Part shown: in pieces, positions 21,501 to 29,030 of the stretch | Numbering within the stretch: the first letter of the stretch is position 1 | Layout: each line of letters starts with the position of its first letter | Assembly (NCBI RefSeq): GCF_963678635.1 | Contig: NC_087062.1 | Location: 26,376,833-26,440,832 of the forward strand | DNA from: Symsagittifera roscoffensis | Lineage: Eukaryota; Xenacoelomorpha; Acoela; Convolutidae | DNA: 64,000 bases | Direction: 5' to 3' | Made by a program: the position numbers and the translations under genes | The notes under the pieces: generated by a model | What the model was told of the DNA's origin: nothing | Database searches by the model: none | Seen by the model: only the letters and a program-made list of their open reading frames with translations

Positions 21501-24500
21501 CTACTAGGAAGCTCATCCAAAGATGTCTTCCTCCGAGCTGCAGTGAGATGATCGGGGTTCGTCCGGCGACATAGATCGCTCCCTGATTGGCAGCTGCCAA
21601 CCTGATGTTTGTCGGTGTGAGATCCGATCTTTCGAAACCCATGTCGGTCCAAGTTTTGACTGGCATGACACTAACCACTGCTCCCGTGTCTAGCAGCCCC
21701 TTTACTGAAAGTTGTCTGCCTTGCACGTCCAGAACGTGTGCGGCCAGATCGGCCTCGCAACCAATATGCACCGCATCTTGTTCGAGCATCGCGTTGTGTC
21801 CGATTCGTCTGACCTTCAGCTCCTCTTGACCAATGTATATCCGGCCAACCTGATCGTTCGCATCAGTTATGTGAGCTTTCGTGTAGATATTGATGCCATC
21901 CACATTCATCAGAATCGGGTAAGGGCCATAGACATCGATATAATGTCCGTCAACTTTCATCAGCCTCGGACCTCCCGTTGTGAGCAGCGCTCGCACTGCC
22001 CTGGAGTCCAGTTTGGGATCCTTCTCCTTCAGGTAGTCGGCATAGATGTCCAGGTGGATTAGTGTAATCTCGGATGGTTCACTCAAGTTCTTGACCACCT
22101 GGTGCCCTGCGACTGAGATGATGGACATTATTTTGGTCCCCGCCTTCGTCATGCCGAAAGTCTTGCCAGATATAACGTTCAGTTTTAGTCCCTGTTTCTT
22201 GGGCTCCTCTTTGTCTTCTACTTTTGTCGCTTTACCGAGGACATTAAGACTCTCCCGAAGATCTGTGCTTTCCAGCTCCGACCTTACCCATTGCTCCACT
22301 TCTTTCGTGGCAAGGTCCTGTTTGACATTCTGCAGCGCTGTCCTTGCCGCCAGGCCGTAGTCCACCTTGAGTGGACTAGACGACTCTGCTTCGAGGTTCG
22401 AGGCTACCACCTCGTCAGGCCATGTGTTAACCTTTTTGGTCGCAAAGGTGCTCGGTGTCGTTTCCTTTCTCCGAGATTCAGCCTCGTTCATCAGACGTGC
22501 TCGACTGGCCTTGACACCCGAAAGCGCCTCTTCGTGGCGGGGATGTTTCGCGTCCGCTACTGCGTCCCAAAATTGAGTACAATCCGACTTGAAGTGTCCC
22601 TCCAAATTACAAAAGAAACACCTCGGACCATATTTCATGATGAGCCCCCTGACGTACTCCTCATGATCCTCGTCGGTCGCGTCGGCGTCCTCAAGAAAGT
22701 GGCCTATGGCCTTCATGTTCTGTTTGTATGCAGAACACGCAGAAACGTGATGGTCCATCGAACCACAATTCGCGCACGACCTCCTCTTGTCCATGTCATC
22801 GCGAGGTTTGTACCAACTGGAATTCGCACCAGTGTTTGTCCCGCTATAGTTGCCATAATTGCTGTAACGGTTTTGCGCCCTCGGTTTTATGAGTAAATAC
22901 TCGCGTGACTTCATACGCAAGTCGTCGGGCGTGGGTACCTGGTCAAGCGACAGGGTGAAGTGAGTGGCCAACATCGTCTTCAGCTCCTCACTCCTTACTC
23001 CATCCATAAACTTCGAAGCAATCGCCAAGTTTCGCTCGGATATTCTCTCATCCGGGTTGCTTCTCCTCCTGAGCAATTCAAGGTCGTCCAAGAATTTATC
23101 TATTGATTCTTCATCTCTCTGACGCCTCTTCTCGAACTTCACCATGGCCTGGTGCCCTTGTACTCCAGAGCCGAAACGATTCAGCAGGATGTCGAATATC
23201 TTGCGAGCGCTGTCTCTCTCATTGGCTCTTTTCGCCATTACACAATTTAATGCAGTACCCTCCAGGTTGCTCGTCAGCGCGCTGCACTCTTGTTTCTTGG
23301 AGAGATTCTCTTCCTCAAAGTGTAACTTCATCACCTCTATCCAAGTATCAATGCAGCCGTCCGACTCGTCTTTATATGACTTCGGATTTTTCAGTGTTCT
23401 TCTTGACCTCTCTCCTCTCTCGGTTGACTTCGAGAGCTTGGTGATGAATGTTTCAAGAGATCTGTTCAGAGGCTCAAACATCGAGGCATACATCGTTGTG
23501 TCTTGTGAGACTGTAGTCAGATCTGGTACTGAACTGACTTGTGGCACGGTTGGCAATCTTGTCTCCGGGGTGGCATCTGCCTCCGGTGGGACTGGATTTG
23601 TCCAGCCAGGCCTCTGCGGGGCTGCCCTTGGCCGCTCCTTGTTTCTATGTTCGTAGTTCGTTCTCGAGCCTTGCTGGGCTCTGGCACTGTTGCCCGTACC
23701 ATCTCCAACATTCGCATGGCGTGAGCGCTCCCTTGAGTTGGAATGCTCCTGCCAACTACTCCCATTCAGGATCGCGTCAAGCTTCCGCATCATCAAGTCA
23801 GATTTAGCGTCTAACCTCTTCTCCAGGCCAGTCATCGTTTGGGCGTAGGTATTATCATGATCATTCAATAATCGCTCGATCTCTCTTGTCATCCTTGCCT
23901 CTCTTTCCTCTGACTCTTTGTTTGCCTGTGCCAGGCTCTCAGCCAGGCATTGATCGGTGTTATGAATCAATTGAGCCTGATCAAACCTCGCCTGCGACTT
24001 CACGTGCGTTAGCTCGTCTCTCAGATTCTCTTGACCCTTGTGAGCTCTCTCATCCACCTGATCTATTCTTTTACTCATGTCCCGTCTCAGTTCATCCAGA
24101 CCATTCATTACGCCAGCGAACATGTCACTTATGTCGCCAGTGGCCCCAAATGACGGGGTTAGTCCCAGAGAAGATGAGGTCAACGGCGGCTGCAGCCTGG
24201 TGCTTGATGACGCACCGCCTCTTTGCTTGCTCATCGACGTCATTAATCTGTCGAAGGTTGACGACGCTCCCATCGTTATCCCATCTGACATGGGCCTGGT
24301 CGGCGAGGTTGATGACGCCTTCCTGCTCATATCATTCCTTGGGCACGGTGTGAAGTTCACATCCGGATGGGTTATCTCCGGGTAGTCATCACTGGAAGTC
24401 AAACCTACAGTTGGTAGTGACGCCATGCGTTCGTCGTACAAGGACTTCCAACTCTTCTTGGCCTTCGAACCCGTTTGTTCTCCACTCGGGCTTATACCCG

Positions 24501-24996
24501 ACATCATCGCGTTGTTGCTCTGCTTGGCCAGAGATGAGTGGGTACTAGCCGAATGTGAGTATTCTCCCCTCCACCTGTGACTCTTGGTCTCCGATTTGGA
24601 CATTCCCCTGTACAACAGTTCCTCCCGAGGTTCGACCTCGGGACGCTCCGAGGTCTCCTCTGTCCTCTCGGCTTCCTCCCGTTCGAGGACCTCGTCTGGC
24701 TCAAAGTCGGGTCGAATGAGCGTTCGCTCCCCTTCGTCAAAGGGATCCACCAGCGTTTCGCTCGCAGGCTCGGCCTCGGCGCTCCGCCTTTGATTGCCAT
24801 CGAGGTTTTTCTCGCTCCTTAGTTTCATTTCGCTCACTGAAAGATCAGGTTGACCCTTAGTCGATTCGTCTTCAGCAAACGCGTCGGAAGCGCTGCTAAA
24901 CGAGGTTTGGCTACGCCTAGTTCTAAACTTCCGCGTGCTTCCCTTGCTTAGCCTGGGAATTTTAGTAGTCGAACCTAGCGAGTCCCTGCGCTGCAT
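15520..24996 (-). CDS. gag-pol: ORF1: Gag-Pol polyprotein with macro-like C terminus (~3,158 aa)
   Basis: One uninterrupted frame encodes the structural and replication proteins. Start chosen at the first ATG (24996, MQRRDSL); the frame is open to 25056 without an ATG. Domains (approximate residues): basic and coiled N-terminal region 1-500; capsid-like Gag ~540-705 (GCIDTWIEVMKLHF..); two CCHC zinc knuckles ~736-800 (CANCGSMDHHVSAC, CFFCNLEGHFKSDC); aspartic protease ~1099-1181 (LLDTGA, ILGRDF); reverse transcriptase ~1450-1650 with YVDD at 20230-20241; RNase H ~1730-1860 (LDTDAS, RVDNRA, NADSLS); a long spacer with LSGES repeats ~2070-2146; integrase ~2376-2545 with H/H/C/C zinc motif and D,D,E (QIDHQK, QSDNGK, VERQNR), GPF module ~2678; acidic region; macro-like domain ~3008-3148. 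All catalytic residues I looked for are present. Gag and Pol share one frame, so no frameshift is needed for Pol. Confidence 0.95.
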   Translation of the reverse strand: MQRRDSLGSTTKIPRLSKGSTRKFRTRRSQTSFSSASDAFAEDESTKGQPDLSVSEMKLRSEKNLDGNQRRSAEAEPASETLVDPFDEGERTLIRPDFEPDEVLEREEAERTEETSERPEVEPREELLYRGMSKSETKSHRWRGEYSHSASTHSSLAKQSNNAMMSGISPSGEQTGSKAKKSWKSLYDERMASLPTVGLTSSDDYPEITHPDVNFTPCPRNDMSRKASSTSPTRPMSDGITMGASSTFDRLMTSMSKQRGGASSSTRLQPPLTSSSLGLTPSFGATGDISDMFAGVMNGLDELRRDMSKRIDQVDERAHKGQENLRDELTHVKSQARFDQAQLIHNTDQCLAESLAQANKESEEREARMTREIERLLNDHDNTYAQTMTGLEKRLDAKSDLMMRKLDAILNGSSWQEHSNSRERSRHANVGDGTGNSARAQQGSRTNYEHRNKERPRAAPQRPGWTNPVPPEADATPETRLPTVPQVSSVPDLTTVSQDTTMYASMFEPLNRSLETFITKLSKSTERGERSRRTLKNPKSYKDESDGCIDTWIEVMKLHFEEENLSKKQECSALTSNLEGTALNCVMAKRANERDSARKIFDILLNRFGSGVQGHQAMVKFEKRRQRDEESIDKFLDDLELLRRRSNPDERISERNLAIASKFMDGVRSEELKTMLATHFTLSLDQVPTPDDLRMKSREYLLIKPRAQNRYSNYGNYSGTNTGANSSWYKPRDDMDKRRSCANCGSMDHHVSACSAYKQNMKAIGHFLEDADATDEDHEEYVRGLIMKYGPRCFFCNLEGHFKSDCTQFWDAVADAKHPRHEEALSGVKASRARLMNEAESRRKETTPSTFATKKVNTWPDEVVASNLEAESSSPLKVDYGLAARTALQNVKQDLATKEVEQWVRSELESTDLRESLNVLGKATKVEDKEEPKKQGLKLNVISGKTFGMTKAGTKIMSIISVAGHQVVKNLSEPSEITLIHLDIYADYLKEKDPKLDSRAVRALLTTGGPRLMKVDGHYIDVYGPYPILMNVDGINIYTKAHITDANDQVGRIYIGQEELKVRRIGHNAMLEQDAVHIGCEADLAAHVLDVQGRQLSVKGLLDTGAVVSVMPVKTWTDMGFERSDLTPTNIRLAAANQGAIYVAGRTPIISLQLGGRHLWMSFLVVENLDESDQFILGRDFVRNFDVTIDLNDGLIKIKDPERKYEKRDKILINQAKVPIFLDRKVRLKPNQAVVATFRMRNLNELSNDRQVCLVPNPNSKSSAILGRSFSLTQSGLCVSVLLNTEATTVTIQRGKKLGYALPLNTDFLSVENLKKFDVTKCPLHANQECIMKRVIELKSSRKLFSMRSETDDGLSSCSNFPERPTEAELAANRPVLPEIEHLKGKISDKELDSLRAVLDRNADVFSKHKADIGCCNFVEHEIEIEEGSVPHREGARRMTPNKSEACRKEIEMLMEYDMIEPSKSPWACGVVMAKKKGGQLRFCCDFRYLNAVTIKDAYPIPRIDESLSKLGDAKFFTTLDLGSAFWQVPLRKQDREKTGFACELGLFQWKRMPFGLCNATATFQRLMAQALTSVTKKYGNLIMCYVDDVVIATPTLEDHIERLEEVFSCMKQAGLKCKPSKCEILRDSIKYLGRLVDKHGVRPDPEAVEAVLTWKAPKTDTQLMSFLGFANYYREFIKGYADKIYPMQRLMRNKGRKFTWTDEAQVSFENIKRELCEAPVLGMPTEKGMFVLDTDASVVAISGILHQEQEWNGRTVLRPIAYGSKVLSDTEMKYGAPKAEMFAVITFVEKYRAYLGSAPFKLRVDNRALAWLKTYSMDQSYIGRWIVRLDGYHMIIEHRTRDKHQNADSLSKKTEFYERLEEKQANQSEIKDGFSFLDKEIYDKLPLTRWLDKSGHPIPGHHDLPVETAAEIKLLARGEPVPLDLLVRSNLVQQELTRLGINSIALLNKTVNVAPDVMGKLRDLLDREVNRLDREWMETMQRLTVTERTEKRPVSIRSRGVERDCRSIVNQLVTSMPKEVLLRTSFTEYGTSNQNQATEEVRIRSKSSFTRRVHFTDAKEEYEPSPDCSSMDETMSGESDTFEPVKDVSSDESDTFEPVQDDLSGERLTRPPRGRILSGESGSKRPMDRVLSGESRNISDNLEYDVEESVDSSGDSRPQSWDNTSETTSNSDVSEIAIHSLLVDWKQRGLDRETHQDPDRDRYTSDEEGTVVDNAADELELIAVSKRPTRLLPHGTVVRTNLEPSVQEATPLKKIWCVKLMDDAHAPEIMSGQMNVVKTYLKARYRLSDLLRAQRNDRMTSSLKRWIENGAPDKGDLEEDSYKILKQFYLKRKDLLYLNKDGIVACKRKEEDKVLQKYNSIVLPQLYQTELLFRSHDQMGHQGVDKVYNRIQKRFEWPRLKKACEKWIAACLSCQQAKDPRKLRFPLQSIESSGFNEVVQIDHQKICMTATGYNQVLVMIDHFTKYAEAAPCMTASAEETCDHLINVWIARHGCPITFQSDNGKAFVGDLTKELMKRSQVAQAHSTTYHPQTNGLVERQNRTLVSMLRVYCSRYMDDWDKHLPQVMGAYNSTEHSTTGISPHMMLTGHEKALPLTFFYPEYEGKRTAPQTYVRDVIRRQQDLNDLCKRNTQQAQIKQKRRFDKRTADAKAYSVGDYVWVFQEVVPPKGTKKLLKKWRGPFQITEVHQGGRFYRLSTGRAAHYENIKPHNASSEDWCIPADMQEGDYLIVDPACEVNERGTRDKNDGNEMVDNCDLPLDLELTERVEVDDETLPYAEEDWDCPEQTEIDKGIQPDFPLTMETRQSKRGKDQKKYNPYGEDFVVDRIVVSDVIDSLVGLDEVAMLEEIDLVNDMDQDWIDDRSEPEVEFEPEAEQTHEQELTNLRVLEWLHDLPTDPKETILTIQDVDRDGVKYISHDSTESNWVAPDGPLRVPQSNLGLLDFGRSTGTSMDIFVRGVGVGLTHTENLIIKKLKSARETGELETEGENAKKPPFGRIFESYFDLPNHYSSNIVITDSDFILTERTCAIAITADVSFKTALAADFKREYKNIEFLWKQRPGVGGMIALPPVASQIPGKYLCFLVTKATDRQHVNPESLVLALTRLRDFLVERGVTSLSLPVYDPNRGKLHPRELYALVHVIFSETDIEVYLHKKYYLSIC
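15545..15985 (-). other. Macro-domain-like C-terminal segment of ORF1
   Basis: Sub-feature of ORF1. The segment from IVITDSDFILTERTCAIAIT through LVTKATDRQHVNPESLVLAL, RLRDFLVERGVTSLSLPVYD and LYALVHVIFSETDIEVYL has the strand/helix order of the TARG1-type macro domain (ADP-ribose binding or hydrolysis). The Thr-Lys of the YLVTK strand is kept, but the glycine-rich phosphate loop expected after LSLPV is replaced by YDPNRGKLHPREL. Element 2 retains that same loop (VYDTNRGRLHPREL, near 52195-52236), so the change is a family trait rather than decay. Assignment by pattern only; activity doubtful. Confidence 0.65.
16127..16180 (-). promoter_or_regulatory. Internal (central) polypurine-tract candidate in ORF1
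   Basis: In sense this reads TTTTTGTCCGGGGAGT followed by GGGGGTAGGA, the same core as the 3' polypurine tract, and the ~22 nt before it match the 3' tract's flank (GCGATCGACGGGGACGTCG against GCGATCAATAGGGACATTG). It codes for FVRGVGVGLTH. Element 2 keeps it at 51705-51750. Lentiviruses have such a central tract, a copy of the 3' one, as a second plus-strand start. Confidence 0.65.
18540..18790 (-). repeat. Repeats of the PPT core coding for LSGES in the RNase H-integrase spacer
   Basis: On the plus strand ACTCCCCGGACA or CTCTCCCCGGACA occurs at about 18591, 18633, 18674 and 18759; in sense each is a TGTCCGGGGAG core identical to the polypurine tract core. They encode repeated (L/M)SGE(S/R) peptides spaced 27-62 codons apart. 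Element 2 has three (49102, 49169, 49233). Confidence 0.7.
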
Positions 24997-25437
24997 AGTT
25001 TTTATCAAAATGAAAGTATTCGTAATTTGATGGCAATGCAAACGTACCACAAACAAGATTTAGTTAAATCACTTAACGCTGCCTACTCGATTCCGTCAGT
25101 ATCAAAATGTCTCTTAGATCTCTCACGACTAAATTAGTGACTCAGCTAAAGTTACACATAGGGTCTACCCAGTATTGATATAATGCTAACTCAACCCGGT
25201 TGTATAGTATAACAGTATCACTAAGTTTCCACAAGATATAATCGACACACAAAACACAATCGATAATCAGATAAGAATATCCTACAGGTGACAGCGACCT
25301 TTTGTCAGTATCAACTTATCGCCACACAATTTATCAAGTCACTGCTTTGTTAAAATTAAACAATCTTCGATAAAAAGCAGTGATGATTCAGAAATGGATA
25401 AATAAAACTTAGTCTTAAAGAAAAAGACTTCCCCCAA

Positions 25438-25575
25438 TCGGAACGATCCGAAAGAACGAAGCCCAGGACACAGTCTTCTCAAGTGGGTGTGTATTTGCCT
25501 AATACACCCACCGAGGTCTTCTTTTGGGTGTCCTGCGATTGCCCGAGCTGTCCTACTAAGTAGCTCAAGGCAACC
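25438..25575 (-). promoter_or_regulatory. Structured leader RNA, gag-proximal copy
   Basis: Plus-strand coordinates of the pairings: outer stem CAGGACAC (25464-25471) with GTGTCCTG (25528-25535); inner hairpin GTGGGTGT (25483-25490) with ACACCCAC (25504-25511), extended by CTC/GAG; side hairpin TCGGA-acga-TCCGA (25438-25451). In sense a conserved strand TTAGTAGGACAGCTCGGGCA (about 25558-25539) precedes the fold. The second copy and element 2 have the same layout with different outer-stem bases, which supports base pairing. Candidate roles are packaging, dimerisation or translation of ORF1. A peptide frame also runs through the repeats, so a coding role is not excluded. Confidence 0.7.
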
Positions 25576-25619
25576 TCTTGGTCGAAAATTCGTCAAATCT
25601 ATGAAAAAGCTCTCCCACA

Positions 25620-25762
25620 CTCGGACTGCTCCAAGTGCACGAGAGTAGGGAACAATTCTTCTTCTCAAGTGGGTGTGTATTTGCTTAATACACCCACCGA
25701 GGTCTTCCTTTATTTGTTCCCGGATTGCCCGAACTTTCCTATTAAGTAGCTCAAGGCAACCA
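25620..25762 (-). promoter_or_regulatory. Structured leader RNA, gag-distal copy
   Basis: Tandem copy 186 bp from the first. Outer stem GGGAACAA (25648-25655) with TTGTTCCC (25714-25721); inner hairpin GTGGGTGT (25669-25676) with ACACCCAC (25690-25697); side hairpin CTCG/CGAG (25620-25623, 25640-25643). The conserved strand in sense reads TTAATAGGAAAGTTCGGGCA. All eight outer-stem pairs stay complementary although most bases differ from the other copy. Confidence 0.7.
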
Positions 25763-25964
25763 CTCAACCAAAATCACAATAAAAAAAAAATCTTGTTCGG
25801 GTACTTCTAATACACCCAATATAGAATCCAAAGTTGATCACGAATTTCCGGGTCAGAATGGGTTCTTATGACCCTGATAAGCACGCCTAATATCCTAATA
25901 TGATCCTAATTAAATGGATATTTTCCGTTTCCCAAATTGCCACAGAAGGTTTACTCAAGTCTCT

Positions 25965-26335
25965 TACAAGGAGGGTCGCTAGAAGGTTTAAGACACTCCG
26001 GAGGGTTACCTCGGAGGGTACCTCAATCACTCAAGTTACTTAGGAGGGTATCTTAATCACCCAAGTTACTTCGGAGGGTCCCCCTAAATTTACTAAGGAG
26101 GGTCAATAAGATGCTTAATACGCTCCGGAGGGTCACTTCGGAGGGTACCTCCAAAATTTTCAAATTTTCTGATCTCACTTGGAAGGTTCTCCTACTAGCT
26201 TCAAAAAGCGTCAAAATAAGCTAAGGGTTCTAGGGGGAGCTGTTTCAACTTCTTAGGGTGATCTCGTGGAAATTTTCCACTAAGGAGGGTTGCTAAAGGG
26301 TTTAGCTGACTCCGGAGGGTCACTTCGGAGGGTTC
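25965..26335 (-). repeat. Cluster of GGAGGGT motifs in element 1 leader
   Basis: The plus strand repeats GGAGGGT, usually as CCGGAGGGT, TCGGAGGGT or AAGGAGGGT, about eleven times here, with further copies at 26475, 26895, 27370, 27600, 27991 and 28062. Spacing is irregular, so this is dispersed motif enrichment and not a tandem satellite. The sense strand carries the complement, ACCCTCC. Confidence 0.75.
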
Positions 26336-28113
26336 CCCCAAAATCAAGAAAAAGGGTTAAATCACCACAGTAAAGCCTCTGAAAGCGGTCTACCTGACTT
26401 AAAACTAGGTTGGCTGACACGGTCAACCTTCCCAGTTGAATAAAAAGATGTTTTGATAAAATTTTCTGCCGCTCGGAGGGTTGCCCGTTACTTGGACCCT
26501 CCGAACCAACAAATTCTAAAAAATTTTTCTTTTCCGAAATAATCAACCCAAAAACGGTTGCGATTCGGAAAAGTGGTCAAAAACGTCGACTTATGGTACC
26601 AAAATTATCCCGATCGGATAACTAGTCTTTGAGAAATCGCCAAAAACGCGTTCGTCAAAATGGCCTTTTTCACCACCTGTATAGGATCTGAAAGACTTTT
26701 TCCGCAATTCCGGTCAAAAGTGCCTAAAAATACTTGAAATGAGCGTAGTAGCCCTGTACGGCACTGGAATAATGCAAAAAACCGGACCAAAATTGGTTTA
26801 GAAACAAAAATTTGGCCAAAAACTATCAAATTTGGACCCTCCGATTCCTTCCTTTTCCAAACCTTAAGTCGTTAGCTCTATCCACGGAGCTACTCGGAGG
26901 GTTACCCAAAAATTTCTCTAGTAACCGAGCACGTTATGCTAGCACGCTCCTAACGCAAAAAATTTTATTGCTCTAACTCTAAAAACTCAAAAACTCGATC
27001 CCCAAAACAGATTGACAAAATACAGAAAATTATCAAAATTTTGGTCGAAAAATTCTCGTTTTTCTAACTTCCACTGAATCTTTGCTCACGCGGTTTCTTT
27101 AATAAAGGGGATCGAACTACGTGGCTACTCTCTATATAAAAGCTTTTTGCCTATCGGAAAAGCTCGGATATCCGAAAATTTGGGGGTCTACAGTTTGGTC
27201 GAAAATTGGTAATTTTCGACAAAAAATGGGTGTCTCTTGGGTCTAAATAGGAGATAAGTAATATATAGTAAGGACAATAATCTATAAATAGTCGTTAATA
27301 AATAGTACTATACCCTCCTTTGCACCAAAATATCCGAATTAAGACCCTTAACTCGGAAATTTGTAATCGATGGAGGGTACAATCGGACCGCGCCAATCGT
27401 GCCCCCCACCACTTAAGTTTTAATGAAATAGTACCCGAACGATACTAAAATTGCTCCAACGATACCCAACAGTCGTTGTGGATGTTGTCCTTGATGTCCC
27501 TGTTGAGTGTGGAACACGTTGATCAGCTTGCCACTCTACCCTCCGGTCACCGGCAAAATCACCATTAACGTGCTTAAACACTCAAATTACACTCGAGGGA
27601 GGGTACCCAACCCTTCACCAAAACACACAATCTTTCTATCAGAAACGATATAAATCAATCTGAAACAACAACAAATAGGAAGGTCAGATCACATCTCGTC
27701 CGGAAATAACATATAAACTGTCACTTTATGTTTCTTACTGTTTTTGGTCTTTTTTGGATTTTTTACTGTTTTTTTTTTTGTTTTTTTTTTTTGTACTTTT
27801 TTGTTTTTTAAATAAATTTATTTTTGGCTTTTTCTTGGTTTTACACTATTTTTGTTTGGTTTTACGCTTTCTCTTTAATTGTTTTTGGTCCTGGGACCTC
27901 AGGACAAGCGGGCTCTAGATTTCCCACCTAACCCTCCGGCCCCCGGAATTTTCGGTGTTAACTAAGTTAAAAAGCTAAATTGCACTAGACGGAGGGTACG
28001 CACCTTCCCCCTAGTACAACAACGGTCATTAAGGCCTCTAACTCGGGCTTACGCCCGGAGCGGAGGGTACGTCGCTGAAACGCTTGCTGATCATGATGGT
28101 TTCATGCCTTTAA

Positions 28114-28134
28114 CAGGCCCACCCAGGAGCGCCA
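28114..28134 (-). promoter_or_regulatory. Primer-binding site of element 1
   Basis: In sense TGGCGCTCCTGGGTGGGCC begins 12 nt after the LTR end. Its complement ends GGAGCGCCA, as a mature tRNA with CCA would; the preceding CCCACC plus CAGG resemble the T stem and acceptor of a tRNA-Asn, which is an inference from general tRNA knowledge. Element 2 keeps the first 15 nt at the same 12-nt spacing. Confidence 0.7.
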
Positions 28135-28146
28135 TAAAAACGTCTA

Positions 28147-29030
28147 TGTAACATTCGCCCAAATATCACACAGCGACGGAGCGTAGAAAAAGTACCTATT
28201 AACGACTGGCAGGCGTCAGTTACCTTCATTCTACTCGTTTTTCACCGTCTCGACCTTGCCAGTTGATTTTCTGGTCTGTCTAGGGCAAAGTAAAAAGTTA
28301 CCATTTTTAGGCCATCAGTCAAACGACTTTTGATCAGCTTTCGTTTACATGCGAACACAACCACATAGCTGAGTCTCGGATCCTCAGACTACGTGATTGT
28401 CATTAAAAACACGGCTCGAACAACCTATTTTTATATGTTTTTGTGTGACAGTTTTATATTAAATCCATTGGAGATGGATTGACCCTTTCCTTTTTCTATC
28501 TACTCATGTCCTGAAATATTAAATAATAACGGTGTTAATTAAGATCTAGGACATTACAGCAGCTGTTATAGTCAGTTTTCACAGTCCCTTCACATATAAC
28601 AGTCTCTGGGGGACCAAGCCTCCGCTCCCGTGATTTTCTTGAGATAACACTCTTATCTCCTATATTTCGTGTCCCGGGAGGGTTCCGTGGTATTTCTCTT
28701 CCCCCCACTGAAGCCTCCGTCTCCACAAATATCTGTCGCTAAGGTCCTTATCGTGTGTTTTTGCCACGATAAGAGGCTCCGTGTTTTTCTGTCTCTGATA
28801 CAACTGTTCTTCACAATCTATATCGTGGTTCTGATTTTTGTCTTTTCTATTCAAAATGGCCGTCTTTTTTCTATTTCTCAGAAATGTTCTTCTTCCGATC
28901 GAAATTTTAAAAATAAAAATTCTAGAACATTCTGACCCTCCGTCGCAACACTTTTCTGTTCATAAGGCCTTTAGTCACTCTTTTTTCTGTCGCGGGAAGG
29001 TTGTGCTGTGTCATCCGGCAGAATGGCACA
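28147..29030 (-). repeat. 5' LTR of element 1
   Basis: Direct repeat of 4591-5474; every line compared is identical, pointing to recent insertion. The TATAAAA box is at 28435-28429 (minus). Confidence 0.95.

Larger units (their letters stand above)
24997..28113 (-). other. Long leader of element 1
   Basis: About 3.1 kb between primer-binding site and ORF1 ATG with no convincing gene. It contains the structured RNA pair (25438-25762), about 17 GGAGGGT motifs on the plus strand, and a T-rich tract (27765-27815, A-rich in sense). A short stretch after the primer-binding site (sense TTTTTAACTTAGTTAACACC, near 27950-27970) matches element 2 (TTTTTAACCTAGTTAAGACC near 38543-38563), so the leaders are homologous. 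A 142-codon frame (25767-25339) overlaps the structured repeats; see that entry. Confidence 0.7.
4591..29030 (-). mobile_element. Element 1: complete giant Ty3/gypsy LTR retrotransposon, 24.4 kb
   Basis: Sense strand is minus. In sense order: 5' LTR (29030-28147), 12-nt spacer, primer-binding site (28134-28114), ~3.1 kb leader, ORF1 Gag-Pol (24996-15520), ~430 nt intergenic region, ORF2 (15092-6225), ~750 nt 3' untranslated region, polypurine tract (about 5489-5475), 3' LTR (5474-4591). The order PR-RT-RNase H-IN is that of Ty3/gypsy. The LTRs have equal length and showed no difference in the lines I compared, there is an exact short target duplication, and both long ORFs are open, all signs of a young and possibly autonomous copy. 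Its size is far above the usual 5-10 kb and is due to ORF2, the long leader and extensions in ORF1. The target was the 3' end of the polymerase gene of copy 1. Confidence 0.95.

Noticed and set aside
22291-22896. 201-codon plus-strand ORF opposite the Gag zinc knuckles of element 1
   Set aside because: Shadow of the long minus-strand coding frame; composition explained by the opposite strand.
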